A stretch of DNA of 5,795 nt from Verrucomicrobiota bacterium (GCA_026397675.1 JAPLUH010000177.1:1-5795), one strand, 5' to 3'; shown: positions 1-5,795, counted from the stretch's first letter. Translations and numbers: made by a program. The notes: a model not told the origin generated them from the sequence alone.

Positions 1-251
1 ACTTCACGCCGACCAGTGCTTCTTGGCTCAACCTGGTCGAACGATTCTTCCGCGATCTGAGCCAAGACGTGATCCTTCCCGGGAGTTTCGGAAGCACCAA
101 CGAGCTGGTGGATGCCATCTGGGGATACCTCGCCGAACGGACTCTTAAGCCGCAGCGATACCAGTGGCGGGCTGACGGAACAGTGATCCTGGAGAAAATC
201 CGCCGAGCCCGGGAAGCTTTGGCACGGAGCCAACCAATTGTTAAAGACTAA
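1..251 (+). CDS. IS630-family transposase, C-terminal part (5' end outside window)
   Basis: This is the last 82 codons of a DDE transposase, open from the left edge in the frame starting at base 3 and ending in TAA at 249-251. The visible part begins FTPTSASWLNLVERFF, the signature around the third catalytic acidic residue of IS630/Tc1-mariner-type transposases. The Glu of 'NLVE' (bases 39-41) is the likely metal-binding E. The stretch that follows (a conserved Phe-Gly-Ser after a Pro-Gly turn, 'AIWGYLAERTLKPQRYQW' and a basic tail ending 'ILEKIRRAREAL') matches the usual C-terminus of the family. The reading frame is intact and ends naturally, so this end of the gene is not decayed. Whether the whole element is intact cannot be seen. 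Family-level confidence is high; the exact IS name is not assigned. Confidence 0.9.
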   Translation, partial: FTPTSASWLNLVERFFRDLSQDVILPGSFGSTNELVDAIWGYLAERTLKPQRYQWRADGTVILEKIRRAREALARSQPIVKD

Positions 252-293
252 TATGATACACTACACTAGAACCTCAACGCCCGTTGCCGGACA

Positions 294-315
294 GAGTTAC
301 CCCTTTTGGTAACTC
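294..315. repeat. Perfect 8-bp inverted repeat (hairpin) between transposase and folE2
   Basis: GAGTTACC (294-301) and GGTAACTC (308-315) are exact reverse complements around a 6-base loop, CCTTTT. The hairpin lies about 20 bases past the folE2 stop codon and about 40 past the transposase stop. No T-run follows on either strand, so it is not a classical intrinsic terminator, although it could still slow converging transcripts. It could instead be a subterminal structure of the IS630 element. The inverted repeat is seen directly; its role is open. Confidence 0.6.
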
Positions 316-334
316 CCCTTCAGCTAGAGCCTGA

Positions 335-1102
335 TCACGCCTTACGGATGCAGGCGTAGGCGTTGTGATTGTGGATGCTCTCCTGATTCTCGGCCTCCAC
401 CTGATACCAAAAGATGTCTGGATGCTCGTTGAGCCGCAGGGCCACGTTGCGGACGAGATCCTCCACGAAAACTGGGTTCTCGTAGGCCCGCTCCGTCACC
501 GCTTTTTCATCGACCCGCTTGAGCAGCGAATACATTTCGCTAGAGCCACAGGATTCGATCCAGCGAATCAAATCTTCAATCCAGATGAGTTTGCTGGAAC
601 GAATTTGCACAGTGACCTCACCCCGTTGATTGTGGGCCCCATATTGGCTGATGGCCTTCGAACAGGGGCACAGCGTGGTGACATTGGCTTTGACGGTGAG
701 GACAAAATCCAATTTTTCCCCTTCCAAAGCAGCATCGAAACCCACCTCGTAGTCCATCACGCCTTCCTTACCAGAAACGGGGGCTTTCTTGGTCATGAAG
801 AAGGGAAATCGCATCTCTAAATGGGCTGCATGGGCATGGAGACGGGTCTGCATGGCCTTCAGAATTTCCGGGATATTCTCCACATGGATGACGGATCCAT
901 GTGAATTGAGCACTTCGACAAACCGACTCATGTGAGTTCCCTTGAACTCCTCGGGCAAGTCGACGAAGAGCCCGATGGTGGCCACGGTGTTCTGCAACTC
1001 GTGGGCCTTGTCCCGGATCTGAACTGGAAAGCGCAGGTTACGGACCCCTACCTTATCGATGCGCAGTTGCCGATGATCGCGCTCGCTTTGCTGGTCGGAC
1101 AT
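335..1102 (-). CDS. folE2: GTP cyclohydrolase I type IB (FolE2/MptA family)
   Basis: FolE2 converts GTP to 7,8-dihydroneopterin triphosphate, the first step of tetrahydrofolate (and, via shared intermediates, queuosine) synthesis in the cytoplasm. The 255-residue protein opens with 'IDKVGVRNLRFPV' (about 15-27), the usual FolE2 N-terminal signature. It contains LCPCSKAISQYGAHNQRG (144-161), in which Cys147 and His157 are likely metal and substrate ligands. It also has the 'AYENPVFVEDLVR' block (206-218) and a C-terminal 'SIHNHNAYA' with His244/His246. I chose the ATG at 1102 because it gives normal family length and start. The frame is open further up to an ATG at 1195 and a TTG at 1213, but those add 31-37 residues unlike the family. 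A GGA five bases upstream is the only ribosome-site hint. It stands alone: an IS end lies downstream and a divergent gene upstream. FolE2 is known for working with metals other than zinc and is often found instead of, or beside, FolE1. Confidence 0.95.
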   Translation of the reverse strand: MSDQQSERDHRQLRIDKVGVRNLRFPVQIRDKAHELQNTVATIGLFVDLPEEFKGTHMSRFVEVLNSHGSVIHVENIPEILKAMQTRLHAHAAHLEMRFPFFMTKKAPVSGKEGVMDYEVGFDAALEGEKLDFVLTVKANVTTLCPCSKAISQYGAHNQRGEVTVQIRSSKLIWIEDLIRWIESCGSSEMYSLLKRVDEKAVTERAYENPVFVEDLVRNVALRLNEHPDIFWYQVEAENQESIHNHNAYACIRKA

Positions 1103-1168
1103 CGTATCCGTCTTCGGATGGGCTAAGCCTCCCGTCGCAACTAGGGCCGGAACTGTTTCGGAGTGTTC

Positions 1169-1195
1169 TTGAGTCAACACGGTTAATCTTATCAT
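1169..1195 (+). promoter_or_regulatory. Possible sigma-70-like promoter for the EEP-family gene
   Basis: TTGAGT (1169-1174, 4 of 6 matches) and TATCAT (1190-1195, 5 of 6 matches) are separated by 15 bases, slightly short for a standard spacer. Transcription would start near 1202, leaving a leader of about 50 bases before the ATG at 1252. It overlaps the candidate folE2 promoter on the other strand, so the two genes might share control. Weak evidence. Confidence 0.22.
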
Positions 1196-1213
1196 CACGA
1201 AATCATCGTGCAA
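1186..1213 (-). promoter_or_regulatory. Possible sigma-70-like promoter for folE2
   Basis: On the minus strand, TTGCAC (1213-1208) and TAAGAT (1191-1186) are 16 bases apart and preceded by a T-rich run (1218-1212). The -10 box matches the consensus at 4 of 6 positions and the -35 box at 3 of 6. Transcription would begin near 1180, downstream of the alternative starts at 1213 and 1195, which agrees with the start at 1102. This is a pattern match only. Confidence 0.25.
1196..1210. repeat. Small inverted repeat in the divergent folE2/EEP intergenic region
   Basis: CACGA (1196-1200) and TCGTG (1206-1210) are perfect reverse complements around a 5-base spacer, in the spacer of the candidate folE2 promoter. 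An operator there could affect both divergent genes. With only 5-bp arms, it could easily be chance. Confidence 0.25.
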
Positions 1214-1251
1214 AAAAAGAATCCGGTGACTTTGAGCGAAGAGTATAAAGT

Positions 1252-2172
1252 ATGAACTTGTATCGACTGTTCCTGGCCCACCTTCTCGGGGCGTTGCTGC
1301 TCAGCGCCGAGACGCCGCGTTTCAAGGTTGTTACCTACAACTTGGAGAATTACCTCGTGGAGCGCTCCGGAACCCGGGTTCCCAAGCCCGAGGCGGCCCG
1401 CCGCAAAGTCACCGAAACCCTCACCGCTCTCCGGCCCGATGTGTTGGCAATCCAGGAGATTGGCCCCACCAACGCCCTCTTGGAACTTCAGTCCCGTCTC
1501 CGTCAGGCCGGCCTAGACCTGCCCCACTGGGAACATGTCTCCGGCTACGACACCAATATCTTCGTAGCGGTCTTGAGTCGCTTTCCCATCGTCGCTCGCC
1601 GTCCCCATTCCCAAGAAAATTTTCTACTGGAAGGCCGTCGATTCAAAACGAGCCGCGGGCTCTTGGAAGTGGATCTGGAAGTCAGTCCGTCTTACCGATT
1701 CACGCTGTTCACCGCGCACCTGAAGTCGAAGCGGAACATCGGCTCTGCCGATCAGGCGGAGATGCGCGAGCAGGAAGCGCGGGTCTTGCGACGCTTGGTG
1801 GATTCCCGGCTCGCCGCAGAACCCAAAGCCAACGTGCTCATCTGCGGGGATTTCAACGACACCAAGGACAGCCCCGCCCTGAAGGCACTCTTGGGCCGAT
1901 CCAGCAATTCATCGCTCGTCGATACCCGCCCGGTGGAACGCAATGGCGATCAGGCAGCCTCTGAGAATCCCCGCTGGGATCCGCGTCATGTGAGCTGGAC
2001 TCACTTCTACGGTAAAGAAGACACCTACAGCCGCCTCGACTACATCCTGCTCAGCACCGGCATGGCGCGGGAGTGGCGGCGCGAAGGAAGTTATCTTCCC
2101 ACACTGCCTGACTGGGGTGTGGCTTCTGACCACCGGCCCGTCGTGTGCGAATTTGAAGCGGCGGAACGCTAA
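1252..2172 (+). CDS. Predicted exported endonuclease/exonuclease/phosphatase (EEP) family protein
   Basis: A 306-residue protein of the EEP superfamily (DNase I, exonuclease III, sphingomyelinase and inositol phosphatase fold), metal-dependent phosphodiesterases. All core motifs are present in order: 'TYNLEN' with Asn30, 'LAIQEIG' with the metal-binding Glu69, 'TAHLKS' with His156, 'CGDFND' with Asp200 and Asn202, 'SRLDYILLS' with Asp263, and 'ASDHRPV' with the catalytic Asp293-His294 pair. The enzyme should therefore be active. Residues 1-19 (one Arg, then a Leu/Ala-rich stretch ending 'LLLSA') look like a short Sec signal peptide, cleaved near Ala19/Glu20, so the protein is probably exported. 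The ATG at 1252 is kept because it supplies that signal peptide; a purine-rich GAAGAG lies upstream at 1238-1243. It is divergent from folE2 and convergent with fdsD, so it is a single-gene unit. The substrate (nucleic acid, phospholipid or other phosphodiester) cannot be read from the sequence. Confidence 0.9.
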   Translation: MNLYRLFLAHLLGALLLSAETPRFKVVTYNLENYLVERSGTRVPKPEAARRKVTETLTALRPDVLAIQEIGPTNALLELQSRLRQAGLDLPHWEHVSGYDTNIFVAVLSRFPIVARRPHSQENFLLEGRRFKTSRGLLEVDLEVSPSYRFTLFTAHLKSKRNIGSADQAEMREQEARVLRRLVDSRLAAEPKANVLICGDFNDTKDSPALKALLGRSSNSSLVDTRPVERNGDQAASENPRWDPRHVSWTHFYGKEDTYSRLDYILLSTGMAREWRREGSYLPTLPDWGVASDHRPVVCEFEAAER

Positions 2173-2198
2173 AAACCCAATCACAGCGAACACCGACG

Positions 2199-2223
2199 GC
2201 CCAAGTCCGATCACAGCTTGGGC
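2199..2223 (-). terminator. Hairpin at the 3' end of the fds operon, possible weak terminator
   Basis: GCCCAAG (2199-2205) and CTTGGGC (2217-2223) form a perfect 7-bp stem with an 11-base loop. It overlaps the last codons and stop of fdsD and lies in the 38-bp gap between two converging genes. No T-run follows directly. On the minus strand a TTTTT occurs only 24 bases further on (2175-2171). ATCACAGC also repeats at 2180-2187 and 2210-2217, exactly 30 bases apart. The structure is seen directly; its role as a terminator is a guess from position. Confidence 0.3.
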
Positions 2224-2444
2224 AGCAGAGAATCCCGATCCACCGTCAACGCCTCGATGACGGAATCCTTCAATCCGGCACCGGCGTCCTGATCCAGGTG
2301 CCGGAACAGGGCCAATCGCATTCGTGGATCCCAGAAGCGCTTGATGTGGCCGCTAATTCCGGCCAGCCGTGCCGCTCGATCCGTATCGGCGTCAAAGAAC
2401 GTGGCTATATCATTGGCCATCCTGACGAGTTTGTTCGGGTCCAT
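2211..2444 (-). CDS. fdsD: NAD-dependent formate dehydrogenase, delta subunit
   Basis: A 77-residue protein matching the small FdsD family: 'MDPNKLVRMANDIATFF' at the start, then 'ISGHIKRFWDPRMRLAL' (about 30-46), whose 'HI.RFW.PRMR' core is the family hallmark, and a short acidic C-terminal part. FdsD is usually 65-80 residues, so this is full length. It is not redox active and has no cysteines. In characterised Fds complexes the delta subunit is needed for assembly or stability of active enzyme. It follows fdsA on the same strand with a 63-base gap. The ATG at 2444 is the only start that gives the family N-terminus, and no Shine-Dalgarno sequence precedes it. It was identified from both motif and operon context. 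Confidence 0.92.
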   Translation of the reverse strand: MDPNKLVRMANDIATFFDADTDRAARLAGISGHIKRFWDPRMRLALFRHLDQDAGAGLKDSVIEALTVDRDSLLPKL

Positions 2445-2507
2445 GGATTCGGAGGGGCTTGAAGGTATGCGGTGCGTCCGATTGAACTCAACCGGCGCAG
2501 GCCTGGT

Positions 2508-5336
2508 TCACTGCGGCATTAACGCGATTTGAGTATCGCTGAACCGTTGGAAATCCTCCTGCCAATCCGAAGGTTTCGTAGTCGGCGTCACTTGGACCGC
2601 TGTGACTTTATATTCCGGGCAATTGGTGGCCCAATCCGAGTTGTCGGTGGTCACCACATTGGCTCCCGAGTCCGGGTGATGGAAGGTGGTATAGACGATG
2701 CCCGGCTGCATCCGCTCGGTGATCTTGGCACGAAGGGCGGTCTCTCCGGCCCGACTCCGGATGGAGACCCAGTCACCGTCCCGAATACCGCGATTCTCGG
2801 CGTCCTGCGGGTGCAATTCGAGCCGGTCGGCGTCATGCCATGCACCGTTCTGAGTGCGCCGCGTCTGAGCACCGACGTTGTATTGGCTCAAGATGCGGCC
2901 AGTGGTGAGGATGAGCGGGAACTTGCGGGAAGTTCTTTCGGGCGTCGGGACATACTCCGTGACGACAAAGCGTCCCTTGCCTCGAACAAACGCGTCGACG
3001 TGCATGATGGGCGTGCCTTCCGGGGCCTTGGCATTGCAGGGCCACTGAATGCTCCCCAGGCGTTCCAACCGTTCGTAGCTCACGCCAGTGAAGGTGGGAG
3101 TCAGTGCAGCGATCTCGTCCATGATCTGGGACGGATGCTCATAATGCATGGGATAGCCCAGGGCTTTGGACAACTCGACGGTGACTTGCCAATCGGCGTA
3201 ACCAGCGAGTGGGGGCATTACCTTCCGCACCCGCGAGATGCGGCGTTCGGCATTCGTGAAGGTGCCGTCCTTCTCCAAGAATGAGGAACCCGGCAGCAGC
3301 ACATGGGCGAATTTGGCGGTTTCGTTCAGGAAGATGTCTTGAACGACCAGACATTCCATCGAACTGAGGGCCCGCGTGACGTGTTGGGTGTCCGGATCCG
3401 ATTGGGCGATGTCTTCGCCCTGCACATAAAGGCCCTTGAAGGAACCGTCGATGGCGGCATCGAACATGTTGGGAATGCGCAACCCCGGTTCAGGGTCGAT
3501 GGGCACGCCCCAGGTGGTGCTGAACAATTCGCGGACTGCGAGATCGGACACATGCCGATAGCCGGGCAACTCGTGCGGGAATGAACCCATGTCACAACTG
3601 CCCTGCACGTTGTTCTGGCCGCGCAACGGATTCACACCCACGCCAGGACGCCCGACATTGCCCGTGAGCATGGCGAGGTTGGCGATAGCCATGACCGTGG
3701 TGGAGCCTTGGCTGTGCTCGGTGACGCCCAGGCCGTAGTATATGGCAGCATTGCCTCCGGTGGCATAAAGCCGAGCAGCTCCTCGCACCTGGTCAGCGGG
3801 CACGCCCGTGGCTTCTTGAAGGGCTTCTGGAGAGTTCTTGGGCTCCAGAATGAATCGTTTCCACTTTTCGAACTCGGGCAAGTCGCACCGTTCCCGGATG
3901 TAATCCTCCCGTGCCAAGCCTTCCTCCACAATGACATGCGCCAGGGCGTTGAGGATTGCGGCGTTCGTTCCCGGACGGAGGGCCAGATGGAACTCGGCTT
4001 CGACATGCGGCTGGCGAACGAGGTCGATCCGGCGTGGATCGATGACGATTAAGCGAGCCCCTTCACGCAAACGCCGTTTCATGCGCGATGCGAACACGGG
4101 GTGGGCATCTGTCGGATTGGCACCGATGACTACTACCACATCGGCAGCATCGACGGAATCAAAGTTCTGAGTGCCGGCCGATTCACCCAGGGTCGCCTTC
4201 AGGCCGTAGCCCGTGGGCGAATGGCAAACGCGGGCGCAGGTATCGACGTTGTTGTTGCCGAAGGCTGCTCGGACGAGTTTCTGGACCAGATACGTCTCCT
4301 CATTGGAGCAGCGCGACGAGGTGATGCCACCGATCGAGCCGCGGCCGTGTTTTTCTTGGATGCGCCGGAATTCGCTGGCGGCATAGGTGAGCGCTTCCTC
4401 CCAAGACACCACACGCCACGGGTCAGTGATTTTGGCCCGAATCATCGGGTGCTTGAGGCGATCCGGATGGGTGGCGTAACCCCAGGCAAAACGGCCTTTG
4501 ACGCAGGAGTGCCCGTGGTTTGCCTGCCCATTCTTGTTAGGAACCATGCGCACCACCTGGCTGCCCTTCATTTCCGCGCGGAATGAGCAACCCACGCCAC
4601 AGTAGGCGCACGTCGTCACCACCGAGTGATCGGGTTGCCCCAGGTCCGTGATGGATTTTTCCATCAAAGTCGCCGTGGGACAGGCTTGGACGCAGGCACC
4701 GCACGACACGCATTCCGAATCCAGAAAATCGGTGGGACCCGGAGCGATCTTGGACTGGAAACCCCGTCCATCGACGGTGAGGGCAAAGGTGCCTTGAACC
4801 TCTTCACACGCACGCACGCAGCGGGAACAAACGATGCACTTGGTCGGATCGAAACTGAAATAGGGGTTTGACGTGTCCTTGGTACCAACAAGGTGGTTCT
4901 CGCCTTCGGTGCCGTAGCGCACTTCGCGCAAACCGACGACGCCGGCCATGTCTTGAAGCTCGCAGTTCCCGTTGGCGGGACAGGTGAGGCAATCCAGCGG
5001 ATGGTCGCTGATGTACAACTCCATCGTGTTGCGACGCAGTTTGGCGAGTTTATCGGACTGCGTGGTCACTTTCATGCCCGCCTCCGCCGGCGTAGTGCAC
5101 GAAGCGGGAAATCCGCGGCGGCCTTCAATTTCGACGAGGCAAAGCCGGCAGGAACCGAAGGCTTCCAGGTGATCGGTGGCGCACAGTTTTGGGACGCGCA
5201 CTCCGGCATCGAAGGCGGCACGCATCACCGAGGTGCCAGCAGGGACCGTCACTTCCACCCCATCGATTTGAAGAGAGACGAGTTTGTCGGACACCCGGAC
5301 GGGTGTGCCTGCGTCCGGTTCTTTATTCGAATACAT
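2508..5336 (-). CDS. fdsA: NAD-dependent formate dehydrogenase, catalytic alpha subunit (bis-MGD, iron-sulfur)
   Basis: FdsA oxidises formate to CO2 (reversibly in some enzymes) in the cytoplasm and hands electrons to FdsB for NAD+ reduction. The 942-residue chain is full length. From the N-terminus: a NuoG-like [2Fe-2S] domain (Cys52, 63, 66, 80); a His/Cys [4Fe-4S] site (His112, Cys116, 119, 125); a two-cluster ferredoxin domain (Cys167, 170, 173, 177 and Cys209, 212, 215, 219); the molybdopterin-oxidoreductase [4Fe-4S] site (Cys243, 246, 250, 278) with the relay Lys280; then the bis-MGD domains. The metal ligand is Cys371 in 'ARVCHSPTG', encoded by TGC, so this is a cysteine and not a selenocysteine enzyme. 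His372 and Arg572 ('NPLRGQNN') correspond to the catalytic His and Arg known in Rhodobacter FdsA. A molydopterin-dinucleotide-binding domain ends the protein (about 805-915). It starts 17 bases after the fdsB stop, indicating co-transcription; no clear Shine-Dalgarno is seen. Molybdenum versus tungsten cannot be told. Confidence 0.97.
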   Translation of the reverse strand: MYSNKEPDAGTPVRVSDKLVSLQIDGVEVTVPAGTSVMRAAFDAGVRVPKLCATDHLEAFGSCRLCLVEIEGRRGFPASCTTPAEAGMKVTTQSDKLAKLRRNTMELYISDHPLDCLTCPANGNCELQDMAGVVGLREVRYGTEGENHLVGTKDTSNPYFSFDPTKCIVCSRCVRACEEVQGTFALTVDGRGFQSKIAPGPTDFLDSECVSCGACVQACPTATLMEKSITDLGQPDHSVVTTCAYCGVGCSFRAEMKGSQVVRMVPNKNGQANHGHSCVKGRFAWGYATHPDRLKHPMIRAKITDPWRVVSWEEALTYAASEFRRIQEKHGRGSIGGITSSRCSNEETYLVQKLVRAAFGNNNVDTCARVCHSPTGYGLKATLGESAGTQNFDSVDAADVVVVIGANPTDAHPVFASRMKRRLREGARLIVIDPRRIDLVRQPHVEAEFHLALRPGTNAAILNALAHVIVEEGLAREDYIRERCDLPEFEKWKRFILEPKNSPEALQEATGVPADQVRGAARLYATGGNAAIYYGLGVTEHSQGSTTVMAIANLAMLTGNVGRPGVGVNPLRGQNNVQGSCDMGSFPHELPGYRHVSDLAVRELFSTTWGVPIDPEPGLRIPNMFDAAIDGSFKGLYVQGEDIAQSDPDTQHVTRALSSMECLVVQDIFLNETAKFAHVLLPGSSFLEKDGTFTNAERRISRVRKVMPPLAGYADWQVTVELSKALGYPMHYEHPSQIMDEIAALTPTFTGVSYERLERLGSIQWPCNAKAPEGTPIMHVDAFVRGKGRFVVTEYVPTPERTSRKFPLILTTGRILSQYNVGAQTRRTQNGAWHDADRLELHPQDAENRGIRDGDWVSIRSRAGETALRAKITERMQPGIVYTTFHHPDSGANVVTTDNSDWATNCPEYKVTAVQVTPTTKPSDWQEDFQRFSDTQIALMPQ

Positions 5337-5353
5337 GGGAGCAGGTTTTCAGG

Positions 5354-5795
5354 TCAATGACGGCGAATAGTTCTGGAAGCGCGTCCACCCGGCGCAAGGG
5401 CCGGTGCGCGATGAAAGTCCTCAGGAAAATGCGTCAGCGCACTGAGCACTGGCGAGGGTGTTAGGCCACCCATGGCGCAGAGAGATGCGTTGGACAAGGT
5501 GTCACACAGGTCCCGCAAGAGGGTGAGATTTTCGGTTCGCTGTTTCCCTTGAATCACGCGGTCAATGACTTCGACACCGCGAGTGCTTCCAATGCGGCAC
5601 GGGGTGCATTTTCCGCAGGATTCAATGGCGCAGAACTCCATGGCATAACGAGCCATTTTGGCCATGTCGACCGTGTCGTCGAAGACAACGATGCCGCCGT
5701 GGCCGACCATAGCCCCAGCCGCGGCAAAGGATTCGTAATCGAGCGTGGTGTCGAACTTCGACTCAGGCAGATAAGCTCCCAGAGGCCCGCCCACT
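5354..5795 (-). CDS. fdsB: NAD-dependent formate dehydrogenase, beta subunit, C-terminal part (5' end outside window)
   Basis: This is the C-terminal 147 or so codons of a NuoF-like diaphorase subunit, running off the right edge; the true start is not visible. The segment starts 'GGPLGAYLP', typical of the FdsB/NuoF SLBB region, and contains the [4Fe-4S] motif ESCGKCTPCRIG, with its fourth ligand in 'SLCAMGG' about 40 residues later. These carry electrons between FdsA and the FMN/NADH site, which lies in the missing part. The conserved 'SALTHFPEDF' ends the family core and is followed by a 19-residue basic tail. Placement directly before fdsA, with FdsD after it, marks it as FdsB and not complex I NuoF. 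The gene for FdsG would be expected further upstream, outside the window. Confidence 0.93.
   Translation of the reverse strand, partial: VGGPLGAYLPESKFDTTLDYESFAAAGAMVGHGGIVVFDDTVDMAKMARYAMEFCAIESCGKCTPCRIGSTRGVEVIDRVIQGKQRTENLTLLRDLCDTLSNASLCAMGGLTPSPVLSALTHFPEDFHRAPALAPGGRASRTIRRH

Larger units (their letters stand above)
1..327 (+). mobile_element. Right-hand portion of an IS630-family insertion sequence (boundary approximate)
   Basis: The transposase C-terminus implies that an insertion sequence occupies the left of the window. IS630 elements are about 1-1.2 kb, end shortly after the transposase stop in a terminal inverted repeat, and favour TA, often within CTAG, as target. Two CTAG sites lie past the stop, at 265-268 and 324-327. 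The second comes just after a hairpin (294-315) and 8 bases before the folE2 stop codon, so I place the likely end there. The left end is outside the window, so the terminal repeat cannot be matched and the boundary is inferred. Confidence 0.5.

Noticed and set aside
294..315. Intrinsic terminator for folE2 or the transposase
   Set aside because: The stem is perfect, but no T-run follows on either strand, so it is listed only as an inverted repeat.
365..820. 151-codon open frame on the plus strand inside folE2
   Set aside because: It is antisense to a clear FolE2 coding sequence, resembles no family I know, and is expected from GC-rich codon use on the other strand.
1909..2214. 101-codon minus-strand frame covering the end of the EEP gene
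   Set aside because: It overlaps the conserved Asp263 and Asp-His motifs of the EEP gene in antisense, and its product is not recognisable.
2529..3284. 251-codon open frame on the plus strand opposite the 3' part of fdsA
   Set aside because: It is fully antisense to conserved molybdopterin-domain sequence and shows no recognisable motif.
4224..4226. Possible selenocysteine at the formate dehydrogenase active site
   Set aside because: The codon reads TGC on the coding strand, an ordinary cysteine, so no UGA recoding is needed.
4893..5360. 155-codon open frame on the plus strand opposite the 5' part of fdsA
   Set aside because: It is antisense to the cysteine-rich N-terminal domains of FdsA and has no family features of its own.
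2508..5795. NuoG/NuoF of respiratory complex I
   Set aside because: The alpha subunit has the formate dehydrogenase active site (Cys-His at 371-372 and Arg572), and the downstream gene is FdsD, which does not occur in complex I operons.
1..5795. CRISPR array, tRNA or rRNA gene, defence or toxin-antitoxin module
   Set aside because: No regularly spaced direct repeats, RNA-gene signatures or matching small gene pairs were seen; almost all sequence is explained by metabolic genes.

Overview
The window is GC-rich bacterial DNA, densely coding, with four complete genes and two genes cut by the edges. The most likely source is a free-living bacterium with an NAD-linked, molybdenum (or tungsten) formate dehydrogenase. 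Several traits suggest Verrucomicrobiota or a related phylum: weak or absent Shine-Dalgarno sequences, FolE2 instead of FolE1, and an exported endonuclease/exonuclease/phosphatase protein with a 'TYNLENY' start. I infer this from protein style only; no taxonomic marker is present.

Layout: bases 1-251 (+) hold the C-terminal 82 codons of an IS630-family DDE transposase, so an insertion sequence enters from the left. Its right end probably lies between 252 and 334, where there is a perfect 8-bp hairpin and a CTAG site. Next is folE2 (335-1102, -), a GTP cyclohydrolase for the first step of folate and pterin synthesis. A divergent intergenic region of about 150 bp (1103-1251) separates it from a predicted exported EEP-family phosphoesterase or nuclease (1252-2172, +). 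After a 38-bp convergent gap comes the main block, all on the minus strand and read right to left: fdsB (5354 to beyond the right edge), fdsA (2508-5336) and fdsD (2211-2444).

The fds genes should form one operon encoding a cytoplasmic formate dehydrogenase. FdsA oxidises formate at a bis-MGD molybdenum (or tungsten) centre and passes electrons through its iron-sulfur clusters to FdsB, which reduces NAD+. FdsD is a small subunit linked to maturation or stability. The accessory gene fdsC/fdhD, which sits between fdsA and fdsD in the well-known fdsGBACD operons, is absent here. fdsG would be expected beyond the right edge.

I found no CRISPR array, RNA gene, defence system or clearly new gene system. 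The window is mostly a recognisable metabolic region. The points worth a second look are the compact fds gene order, the insertion-sequence boundary at the 3' end of folE2, and small inverted repeats in the intergenic regions. No stretch longer than 300 bases lacks a gene.
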